A stretch of DNA of 64,000 nt. Origin: Ganoderma boninense (lineage: Eukaryota > Basidiomycota > Agaricomycetes > Polyporales > Polyporaceae). A model generated the notes under the pieces. It did no database searches, was not told the DNA's origin, and was given only the letters and a program-made list of their open reading frames with translations. Shown here piece after piece: positions 1-9,703 of this stretch (within the stretch, counting starts at the first letter, position 1; each line of letters starts with the position of its first letter). Position numbers and translations under genes: made by a program. The stretch is taken from contig CM035305.1 of assembly GCA_002900995.3 (NCBI GenBank), forward strand, positions 1,856,812 through 1,920,811, written 5' to 3'.

Positions 1-100
1 CAGCAAAAGAAGGTGAGTCAAAAACGGAGCGAAAGCGGAATGAGTAACGACCGCAAAAGTAGATAACATAGCGATAGCGAAGAAAAGCAAAAATCACAAG

Positions 101-3100
101 TCAAAACAGTCCATAGATCACGGCCAGCGTGAACATTGCACCAATGAAGCTCTTCCAACCGAAAACCTTGACGTACCGTGTGATCTGATCTTGACTTTCT
201 TCCTGATCTTGCTCGAGGTACTGGATCTCCATCGCCTTGCGCGACACCTCCTGCTGCAGCTCGTCCGCCTTCATGCGAGATATTTCAAGCTCCTCCCGTA
301 GAGCGCGGATTGCACGGTCGTGCTCGGCCTGGACGTCGTGGATCTTCGCGTTGTGAGCCTCGTGCAGTCGCTGAAGGTCTTCACGAGAGATACTGGCGGA
401 GCGATGGTGCGCGCTACCGTTGGTCTTCTGCGGGGTAGCCTGCTCCCCCGCGGCTAGGGCAGCCTTCGCAGCAGTAATCTCACCCTCGAGGTCTTGCAGC
501 CTCGAGATGAGTTGTGACTTCTCGGTCGCAAGAGCGAAGACCATCCTCCTGATGCGCAGTGCGAAGCTTGGTGACTTCCTCTGCGCGTCCCTTGGCGGCC
601 TCCTCGAGTTCCTTCACGTGATTATCGGCCATCTCACCAAGTGAGCCCCTGGTCGCCTGGAACATCTCATTGAGAGCGGCGTGATCTTCGCGAAGGTTGG
701 AAAGGTCTCGGTTGAGCTTTGCGATGACCTCATCCTTGTCGCTCTTATCCAAAGACGCGACCAACGAACGGGCCTCCTCAAGCTGAGCCTTAACGTTGTT
801 GAGCTCCTGCGTGACCGCGCCAGCGTTGGTCTTCGCCTTAGCAAGATCCTCCTGGGTAGCCTTGAGCTCGAGGGCCTGAGTAGCGAGCTGCTTCTCGAGA
901 GCCTTGACTTGTCTCTCGAGTGCTCCCTGGTGCTCTGTCTTCAACTCGTCGATAGTGACTTGATGCGCAGAGCGGAGCTGTTCGATAGCCGCTTGGGACT
1001 CGGCACGTAACTTCTGGAGGTCCTGACTGTGAACATCACCAGCCTCGTTCTGAACAAGACAATCAGGACCAGGTTTGAAGATGCCACTAATATGGACTAA
1101 CCTTTGCCCGCTCGAAAGCCTCCTGCAGAAGTTGATCATGCTCCGCCTTAACAACATCGATCTTCGCGTTGTACTTCGATTCTTGGCTCTACAAGACACA
1201 ACAACCCTGTCAGGACACCCAACATCACATAATCAAATTGTGATTGCCGTACCTCAAGATCGGCAGTGATCCTTGCAATTTCTTCGGAAAGCTTCGACTC
1301 CATCTCTCGGCGAATCTTCTCAGCGTCAGCAAGCTCACCCTGTTGCTTCTCAACGAGTGCCTGGGTGTCTGCCTTCGCCTTCTCGTTTGCCTCAATCGCC
1401 TGCGCCAACTCCTCTTGGAGAGCAGCGAGCTGGCTCTGGAGCTCAGTGTACTTTGCAGCGGCCTTGTCGACCTCCTCCTGGTGTGCCTTGGCGGTCTCCT
1501 CGGTCCGGCTCGCATGCTCAGCCTTCTCCGCCTGTGCCTCCTGTAGGGCCTTCTGACCAGCGGCGGCCGATGCAGCAAGGTCCGCCTCAAGCGACTGTAA
1601 GCGAGCGAGGGATTTCGAATGTTCGTCGCCAGAAGTCTCCTGCTCCTCCTTGAGCTCCAAGATCTCGACCTCGAGCTCGGAAACCTTGTTCGCCTTCTCC
1701 TCGTTCTCTGCCTTCAGCTCGGCAATCTGGGACGCAAACGAGTCGACAGATGCGACCTTTTCTTCCAGGTCCTTGATCTTCGCCTCGGCAGCCGCGGTGG
1801 CTTCCGTGTGTGCTGCTTTCAAGGCTTCGGCCTCAGCCTTAATAGCATCGAAATCGGCCTGTGCCTTGAGAAGCGCAGCGTGTTCCAACTCGGCAGCTGA
1901 TGACGCGGTCGCAGAAGCCGCTTCAGAGGAAGCGCGGAGAGCGTCGAGGTTCGCCCTAGCTGCCTCAACTTCCGCTTGCAAAGCCTCGAGCTGAGCATTA
2001 AGCTTATCTACGAGCTCCGATTGGGTAGCAGTGGCGGCCCTCGACTCCTCCAGCTGGATATAGATGTCTGCCTCAGTGAGATCCAACATATAAGGGAAGG
2101 AGACATGCGAACCTCAAGCAGAACGCCGTCGAGCTTGGACGAACCCTGTGACGAGCTGGTCTGAAGCTTCTCCAGAGTAGCTTGGATGCCTGCAAGCTCC
2201 CCTTCAGCCTTGACCTTAGCCTCCTCCAGTGCAGCTAATGCGGTTGCTTTCGACTCAACCTCCGACTGAGCGCTCTGGAGAGATGACTTCAGGATCTCGA
2301 CCTCGCTCTCGAGCCCCGAGATCGTCTCCGTCTTGGAGCTGATTGCGCTGTTGGCATCGTCCAGCTACAGCACCGTTCAGCCCTACGGATTCCCAGACCA
2401 CAAAAGCACCGTGACACGCACCTTGCTCTGCAGCTCGACAAGAATCTTGCTTTCGCCTTGGACCTCTTTGATAGATGAGATCGAAGCCGCACCCGGGGTT
2501 CTTCCCTTCACGGACGCGGTACTCGGAGGACGTGGCGTGGAGGCTCCAGATACGGCGGGCTTTGCGCCCGAGACGGTCCGCTTGACGCCCTCTGACACCG
2601 ACGCGCGGGGTCTAGGTGGGGCCATCGTCGACGACCTGAGGGGGGCGGTCGCTCCCTCTGGCGACGCGATGGATGCCCGAGGTGTAGGCCTAGAAGGAGC
2701 GACAACAGTGCGACCAGTGGGGGGAGTGGCAGCTTTGGTGGCAGGGGCAGGTGCCTTGGTCACCGGTACGGACGCCTTGGAAGGCGCGAGGGACTGGCGG
2801 CGTGTCGGGGCAGGAGGGGGCGGCATTGCTTTCGAGGCAGAGACGGTCGGCTTGGTAACGGCAGGGGTGGTAGAGGAGGGCTTGGTGGCGGGGGCAGAAG
2901 TGGTGGATCTCCTGAGAGTGGCTGTAGCACTCGAGGCCGTCTTCGTCGCACCAGGGGGAGCAGTGGCCTTCGTTGCCGCGGGCGTGGCCTTAACCGTGCC
3001 AGACCCAAACGTGCCCGAGTTGATAATCTAGAGGCAGTGGGTCATGGTGCCATAGGCAGAACCCAAGCCGCGTTGAGCAAACATGCATAGGCGGTGCGAA

Positions 3101-3509
3101 TGACTCTGGGAGAGCGGGGATTGACATGAGGGACAACGCACCTTCTTCACAAGGGGAGTAGGGGGTGCACCAGCTTTACCAGCTGACGAGGGCTTCACGG
3201 AGATGGAGGACTTGGCAGTAATCTTCTTGGATGGGCTCGTTGGCGGGGAGCCGCGTCCTTGACATTTTCCTTGGGCATCTCGTCAACGGGAGCGTCGCTT
3301 TCCTCCGGTACGCCGTTCTCGCCATCCTCCGAAGGCTTTTCCTCAGCCATGCTGCCGGCTGCCTCAGGCTCGGAGGGTGCTTCTACCACGTCAGTCGCCT
3401 CATGCTCTCCATCCGTCTCCGGCTGCGCGTCCACGGGGCCAGAGGTTTCCGATAGAATCTCCTCCTCCTGGGCCGCAGGAGGCGATAACGGAACTTCGAC
3501 TTCGGCCAT
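101..3509 (-). CDS. Large coiled-coil protein with C-terminal membrane anchor
   Basis: Unrecognised as a named gene. The N-terminus (start MAEVEVPL at 3509) is acidic, followed by about 250 residues rich in Ser, Thr, Pro, Ala and Lys. Then come several hundred residues of near-continuous heptad coiled coil rich in Ala, Glu, Lys and Leu, and a last hydrophobic helix (FIGAMFTLAVIYGLF) ending three residues before or at the stop. This is the layout of a tail-anchored tether or golgin-like protein; the role in membrane tethering is inference. At least four short introns are visible (for example near 3020-3145, 2370-2430, 2090-2160 and 1080-1260). In exon 1 the acidic frame ends at ENVKDAAP and the downstream frame resumes with TSPSKKITAKSS, which needs one extra base at the G run 3245-3248 (see findings). 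Confidence is high that this is a gene and low on function. Confidence 0.8.
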
Positions 3510-3796
3510 TGGGATACCAGTAGGAGTAAGGAAAACTGTGCGCGATGCACAGCAGGCGAGTGGGATTACCACAGGTGGGAGTTTGTGATAGAACCGAGGC
3601 CAGCAAGTGGACAGGGTGGCGCGCGCTATACCCACCGACGCGTCGCACACCACGCGCCTGTTCAACTCCGAGCCACGCCGCCATTTATATTGGCCCCAGT
3701 GGCCGCTCCATCCTCAACCACAGCGATTTATAACATGTGTACTCCGTCTATCGCATCTTCCGATCGAGACCACACACAACGTCCTACTCTCGCCCA

Positions 3797-4900
3797 TCAG
3801 ATTGGCCTCGCATACAAATTCAGCGCATTCAGTGCAGGTTCTTCAAGGTTGTTGTGGTTGTATCCAAGGATCGCGACCTGGGAAATAGAATCAGGTCGGT
3901 TCTGGTTGGTATCGTGATTTCCAAGAATGTCGACTCACTCCCGCGGGCTCCACATTGAAGTGTGTTCCTGCAAAAGAGCACTCGTTCAGAACAGCGTAGA
4001 ATTTGTGCTAGACGGACTCACCAAGTGATAAAGGGAAACCAATCCAACGCGAAATGAAACACCGGTTAAAGTGGCCATGTGCAAAGATGACCACGTCACG
4101 AGAGCCTTTTCCTTCCTCTTTCCAGAGACGATGATGCTCGCGAACCTAATCACGCAAAATGGTTGGATGATGTACTCGGGCAGCCGGCGTCGGATGAAAA
4201 CGTCGCACCTTGCTGATCATGGTGTCTACCCGAGAGCACATCTCCTCAACGCTCTCGCCTCCCGGGCAACTAGAAGGAAGATTTGAACTAACGGGTAGTC
4301 ACAGCCCATTTGACCACTCACCCATCCTTCCAAATGACCCAGCCAGGATTTCGTTGCTGGATCTCTGAAGGGAGCAGGCCTTCGTATTCGCCATAGTCCC
4401 ATTCTCTGACTTCTTCGGTGATTACGTGGCGCGGGACCTCCGGGAGGTGACCAAACAGAAGATGGAATGTTCTATGTGCGCGGATTCTGGGCGACACGAA
4501 TACGGTGCATATGTTCTGAGGATCGATGATTCCTATCGAAAGCGGTGAGCGAATTCGGTATGTATCCGTGTTGAAGAGGCTTACTATCTTGGCCAACGAG
4601 GACCTTGGCCTGTTCGGCTGCTTGTTCCTCGCCCTGAGGGGTCAAAGGGATGTCGGTACGACCTGTCTGATATCGCCGGGAGGACGCGTCAAGCAAAACA
4701 CTCATTGGGCGATGAGACACGACGAACATGGCGACTGTTGGGATCAGTCAGAAGGGACAGCGAGACAAGTCTATTGACGTTATACTGACCCATTTATGGA
4801 CCATTCTGTCTGACCTGTGGGCGGGATTAGCAGATGCACCGAGAAAGGGTTTCACCTTACCATGGCGGATGAGGAACAGGCGTGGCATAGGACGCGACAT
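3797..4900 (-). CDS. SHB17: SHB17-like sedoheptulose-1,7-bisphosphatase (histidine phosphatase superfamily)
   Basis: Metal-independent phosphatase of the phosphoglycerate-mutase fold. The yeast family member Shb17 dephosphorylates sedoheptulose-1,7-bisphosphate in riboneogenesis, in the cytosol and nucleus. Conceptual splicing gives MPRLFLIRHG, then QTEWS, then TGRTDIPLTPQGE with EEQAAEQAKVL. Further exons give VSPRIRAHRTF, REWDYGEYEGLLPSEI, the short exon CPGGESVEEMCSRVDTMISK, then DVVIFAHGHFNRCF and finally ILGYNHNLEEPAL with a stop at 3797. The RHG motif carries the nucleophilic His, and the second catalytic His is in AHGH. The order and spacing fit Shb17 closely. Introns are about 50-60 bp. 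Two in-frame starts exist (4900 MSRPMPRL and 4888 MPRL). The junction between the QTEWS exon and the TGRTD exon is the only one I could not place exactly. Confidence 0.88.
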
Positions 4901-5740
4901 GGCGGTTCTTGTCCTGGATGAATGGGGGATGGAGACGGTTGTGAGTAGGGAGAGCACAACGTCAGGGGGTGGCCAGTCGCTGTAGGTCGCTGTGCGGTGA
5001 CACCACTGATGTCATGAACGCAGGGGCGTTCCGGCGTGTGCCAATAAGGCAAGCAAGCGGTCGTATAAGTAAACCCGTTCTGGGAGCTGTCAGGTGGTGT
5101 GCTCGACGCTTGGCATGTCGCCCTTATAGAACTGGTGTGCCTACTACGTATAGATCTGATAACGGCTCGGCGACTGGTGGCTCTGCACAACTGGGCAAGT
5201 GCGTTCCATCCGCAAGAACACCGGATCGAACGGCAGTCTTGTCGGCGCTCATAGGCCTTCTCCTTCGAGCGGTGCGCTTCGTGCATGGCCGCCTTGTGGG
5301 GTCCTCCAAGCGGCGGATTGGAGGTGTTACAAATGATTTGTTGACGGCGCAGGCGGCGGCGGAGGGAGCAAGGGTGCTGGAGAAACGTGAGAAAACGGAG
5401 ACGATGTTTTCGGATATGGTCTCTTTGGCGTAGAACCAACATCGTCGGGGCCATCAGTACAGCCTACACACCATCTTTCCTCTTGACCTCGTCCTTCCTC
5501 TTGCCCCTCTCCTACAGCACACTTACGCCTCGTCTTCTTGCGCCTCTGTATCCATCCCAGGTAATCTCCTTCCAAATCCCTGTCCCTCCTCGCCCTATCT
5601 CACACCCCGTTGCTACACTCCGTTGTCAATTGCCGCGTATCTGCCTATTCCCAACCCCACCCCTCTTGTCCGCCCCATCCCCGCAAGATATCCCTCCTCT
5701 TCCAGACCAGCGACTCCTTAGACGACCCTGATTACACAGA
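4901..5740. other. Intergenic stretch between SHB17-like gene and Rac1, possible unresolved small gene
   Basis: This is the divergent interval upstream of both neighbours. Open frames exist on both strands at about 4970-5450: a plus-strand 154-codon frame ending VSLA at 5433, and minus-strand frames with a passage VFSRFSSTLAPSAAACAV. The minus passage has a slight resemblance to the N-terminus of small CHCH-type mitochondrial assembly factors, but the expected YGxC and later cysteines could not be found by any splicing I tried. From 5450 to 5740 the plus strand is pyrimidine-rich, which suits the core promoter and 5' leader of Rac1. Confidence 0.3.
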
Positions 5741-6730
5741 ATGCAGGCCATTAAATGTGAGTCGCCACCTTTCATTCGCTCTGCGATCCCCACCTGCTGA
5801 CACGCAGTCAGGTGTTGTTGTAGGAGATGGTGCGGTGGGAAAGGCGAGTGCTCTTCTCGAGACAGGCCAACCAGCGCATGTAGCTTATTGCCTTGCGGGT
5901 ACAGACGTGTCTTCTCATCTCGTACACTACCAATGCCTTCCCGGTGAGTACTATCTTTACTGTCCACTCCAATCCATGCTGACTGGGACGAAACAGGGAG
6001 AGTACATTCCCACTGGTGAGTCACACTCTTATTTCCAGTGGCTTCCTCTTCACAAAGTCCCATGAAAAGTATTCGATAACTACTCGGCCAACGTCATGGT
6101 CGACGGCAAAACCATCTCCCTCGGTCTTTGGGATACCGCCGGCCAGGAGGATTATGACCGTCTCCGCCCGCTGTCCTACCCCCAGACGGACGTTTTCCTT
6201 ATCTGTTTCTCCCTCGTCAGCCCTCCCAGTTTCGAGAACGTGCGAACCAAGGTGTGTGCTTAGCGCAGGCTTGAAACTGGTTGACTGATGCTGACGCGCC
6301 TCCTTTGATCGTTTCAAGTGGTACCCGGAGATTTCACACCATGCCCCGTCAACGTCCATAGTCCTGGTCGGCACCAAGCTCGATTTGCGTGAGGACCCCG
6401 CCACCATAGAGAAGCTGAGGGACCGGTACGTATCACCTGTGGCGAATGCGACGGCTGGTGTTCACACTTTCCACAGTCGAATGGCGCCGATCCAGTACTC
6501 GCAGGGTGTCCAAATGGCAAGGGACATTGGAGCGGTGAAGTACTTGGAGTGCTCTGCCCTTACCCAGAAAGGTCTCAAGACCGTATTCGACGAGGCCATC
6601 CGCGCCGTTTGTGAGTACCGTCGATCCAAAAATCGTTTGCAGGTCCCTAATGGCCGACAACTATCCAGTAAACCCTCCCCCCCAGCCTGCCAAGAAGGGC
6701 TCCAAGGGCTCCAAGTGCATTATCGCCTAG
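5741..6730 (+). CDS. rac1: Rac1-type Rho family small GTPase
   Basis: Rac switches between GDP and GTP states at the plasma membrane and drives actin organisation, hyphal polarity and NADPH-oxidase activity. Spliced protein, about 193 residues: start [16 protein letters not shown] (P-loop), [16 protein letters not shown], effector region [13 protein letters not shown], switch [20 protein letters not shown], then [10 protein letters not shown] (base specificity), [20 protein letters not shown] and a Lys-rich tail ending [28 protein letters not shown] wording and the YIPTVFDNYSA effector loop separate Rac from Ras, Rho and Ran. At least six introns interrupt it; the second (5844-5904) has a GC donor. 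The CAAX box ends in Ala instead of the Leu usual for Rac. A candidate RhoGEF lies 3 kb downstream. Start chosen because the first exon encodes exactly the family N-terminus. Confidence 0.96.
5844..5904 (+). other. GC-AG intron in Rac1
   Basis: The P-loop exon ends GTGGGAAAG and is followed directly by gcgagtgctc; the intron closes ...gggtacag before ACGTGTCTTCTC. Joining these gives VGDGAVGK then [10 protein letters not shown], the invariant family sequence, with no GT donor available at the boundary. The intron is 61 bp. Confidence 0.9.
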
Positions 6731-7411
6731 ATTGCGCGCGGATCCGTCTAAATCATGACTTGCGAGTACGACCATCATCATACCATTTACGATCTTGCAA
6801 CCATTTACGACTTGTATGTCCCGTCTGTTCTGCCATGCCCACGCATGCACCGTCACTGTGAGCGCATGGCCCTTGGCTGCTGCCGCGGCACGGGACTTGG
6901 CTTCGGTCACACTTTGGTTGTTCGCGTAGCCGCTTTTTCTGGTGTTCCTGCCTTGATAAATTCCTCACTATTCCAGCACCTGCACATGCCGCCGTAGCAG
7001 CCTGGTCTTGCCCGCTTGGTTGCCTATTCCCAGAGTCATGTAATCTGCTTTTGAATGGCCTGTAAGATACGGTTTCCTCGGAAACGCAAGCGTGCCGGTG
7101 TGCGGGAATCGTGTGGCTCGCCTGTGGTCATGTGACGTAGACGTAGAAGGGAGCGACTGCCGGCGGCGAAGACGACGACGATCTGCCAGTCTTGCATTGG
7201 TCCATAGCCAGGGAACTTGGGGCTCGGAAGCAAGCTCAGGGCCGCCACTCGTCCGGGCCTCACGCGCACGTGCAGGCTGAGTGCCTCAACGAGAGCATCC
7301 ATCGTCGTCTTGTGCGGCTCGCCTGTCTTTTCTCACTTCCGCGCCCCGAGGTCTCGGAGGGCAGTCCACTTCTTGTCCCATCGAAACACACCAACAACGT
7401 ATCTGCATGCC
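6731..7411. other. Intergenic, Rac1 3' region and NGL2-like promoter
   Basis: No frame here shows a recognisable protein. The first part is presumably the Rac1 3' untranslated region. The part from about 7290 is pyrimidine-rich and leads to the start codon at 7412. Confidence 0.5.
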
Positions 7412-9222
7412 ATGGCCAGACCATATCAGCCTACCCCGCAGGACATCGCAAAGGCCGAGCAGCGGCGGCTCAAGAAGGAGCAAGCAAAATTGAGCGCCGC
7501 CCCGAGCACCGACGATGAACGGGGTGCCATCTTGCCTCGGGACTGGCTAGAGATATCGTCCCAGACGGCAGATACTTCCGGCCAAATGGTCAGACTAATG
7601 ACATGGAATGTTGGTCTAGCTCCCGTCCTACCCACAAGCTACTGCCGTGCTGATCATGTCGTCCCATTCAGCTATTAGCTCAGAGCCTCGTTCGTGAGTG
7701 GTTAAGCCTCCTGACGCTTACGGTTGTCGACTGACCAATCTCAGGTCGTGAGCTCTTTCCTACGAGCGATTGCCTGAAAGCCAGTCAACGAGAACACATG
7801 ATATACAATGAGATCAACTCAATCAAGGCCACGATTTGCTGTCTTCAGGTAAGCTGGCTTTTCTGTTCCAGCCTCGAGTCTTACGATCCGCCTAACGCAT
7901 GGCCAGGAAACAGACAGAACAGAGAAGCTCTTTCCTCAACTAGAAAAGGCCGGGTACGCATGGGTGTATGCTGCCGGACCCCGCAAGAAGCATGGCTGCC
8001 TCATAGCATACCGCAAAGATGCATACGAATGTGTGCGCCAGAAGGTCGTGGCGTACGACGACCAAGAAGTTCGATCGGAGGGCGACGCTCGAGCCCGCCG
8101 CGGCTCCAGCTTTCGCACGAAAAACATTGGTTCTCTCGTCGCTCTGCGTAGGCTGCGAAGGGACGATGGCGTAATCATAGCCACGACCCATTTGTTCTGG
8201 CATCCGGCGTACGTAGGCATTCGCATTTGCGTCCGTAGCTTGTGGTCTGCTTCTGATGGCAATCGGATATAGGTACACCTATGAAAGGGCGAGGTATGTT
8301 TCCCATGCGGTCAAGCGAACATCTGACCGACTGTGTCAGACAAGCTGGGATCTTACTGCGAGAAGTGACAGCGTTCCGCAGAGAAGGCACGCAGGCTGAG
8401 CAGCGCTGGCCTTGTATCCTTGCCGGCGGTAGGTCCAAGGTCACTGGGCTTTGAGCGAATCCTGATTCTTCCACCCACCAGACTTCAACTTTGGCCCAGA
8501 CGACCCCGCGTACTCGCTGTGGTCGGTAACGAACTGTTGCCCGCCCAGAAGGCCCGCCTGCAGAGCTCTCGGGTTGTGCACGCGACCATCGATCCCTCGG
8601 TCTCCAAAACTGGCACCGCGGCCGCCGAGGAAGAGGAAGAGGACGCTCAGTCGGGCGAGAACGATCCGGACAGGATCATCGTCAACGCGCGTGCCGCCCA
8701 GCTGTCCGACGGGCTCCTTTCTGACGCAGAGCTGGAGGGCCTCTTCCGGCAGTCCGGGACGCCGACCAGTGCCTATGATGCCGGCCAGAGACTATGCCCA
8801 TCAGCGGGCAGACTCACGTTCGGGAGCAGGGTGCCGATCCCTGAGAGACGGCGCGGGACATTTGAGCCCATCTACACGAGCTACACCCACGTATGTCTTT
8901 CTCCATATTTGAATAATGCGGCTCTGCAGGCGGATGCTTATGCTGACACGCGTCGCAGTACTGGCAGGCGGTGCTAGGTGAGAGCGTGGAACCATGCATA
9001 CAGAGATGTTGCTGTATGCCTCTGGGCCAGTCACTGACAAATCTGGGTACTGTCCTGCCAGATTACATCTTCGTCCTTGATGCGCCTGGGAGCCAGGTGT
9101 CAGTCGTGAGGCTCGCGAAGCCGCACAGCAAGGAGTCGTTTGGCGAAGGGCTTCCGCGGAAGGGTATATGTGGCAGCGACCACATCTCACTTGCTGCGGA
9201 CCTGCATTGGCCCATCGTATGA
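7412..9222 (+). CDS. NGL2: NGL2-like CCR4-type RNA exonuclease (endonuclease/exonuclease/phosphatase family)
   Basis: Member of the EEP superfamily that includes Ccr4, nocturnin and yeast Ngl1-3; Ngl2 trims the 3' end of 5.8S rRNA. The start MARPYQPTPQDIAKAEQRR leads into a basic leader, then the first core strand RLMTWNV. A downstream Mg-binding Glu is expected but was not located with certainty. Later exons give EKLFPQLEKAGYAWVYAAG, KKHGCLIAYRKD, IGSLVALRR, the IIATTHLFWHP motif, the catalytic LAGDFNFGPDDPAY and the final GSDHISLAADLHW (SDH motif). Residues expected for catalysis (H in THLFW, D and N in GDFN, D and H in SDH) are present. An insertion rich in Glu and Ser (EEEEEDAQSGEND) sits before the last third. 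Six to eight short introns. Assignment to Ngl2 rather than another NGL paralogue rests on length and the leader, so it is probable and not certain. Confidence 0.9.
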
Positions 9223-9703
9223 GGGACGAGGCACTCGACAAATGGCGAACGATACCTGCTTGGGGATATGCATGACCTGCATTCATTAATGAGCAGTAGA
9301 GACTACGACTTTGTGGGGTAGACGGCGGCGGAGCGATATGCTAATAGAAGGACCATATTGTAATACGGATCTGAAAGGCTGACTGTGATGATGAATGTGA
9401 AAGACTGCTGGGGCTGTAATGATGAATGTGAATGATTGAGTCAACGAAGAATGATTGAAGGTGTTGGCAGATAGAAAAGATGGGGTGTAGTGATGCAGAG
9501 CAAATGTGAGTTAGGAAACGCTATGGATATGAAATGAGAGTACGATGACGACAGCCAAGGCAGATGCGAGAAAGAAATGTAATTAGCGGGTAATGGCGGG
9601 ATGGAAATCGAGGGGGGGGATAGAGAGTCCGCGTCGCCTCGTGGAGTCCGTCTTGCACCCAAGCCCTTCGCCAGTAAGCAATCGACCGTCAGCCTCCCTC
9701 CCA
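9223..9703. other. Convergent 3' flanks, AT-richer spacer
   Basis: This lies between the stops of two convergent genes. It is more A/T-rich than its surroundings and holds short imperfect direct repeats of the form gatgatgaatgtga (about 9389 and 9419). No coding signal was seen. Confidence 0.5.

Noticed and set aside
2333..3031. Plus-strand 232-codon frame rich in Gly, Ala and Val
   Set aside because: It is the antisense of the Ala/Thr/Pro-rich region of the coiled-coil gene.
4969..5433. Plus-strand 154-codon frame, and a minus-strand NDUFAF8-like hint in the same place
   Set aside because: Neither gives a complete family motif; the cysteine pattern expected for an NDUFAF8 homologue could not be recovered by splicing.
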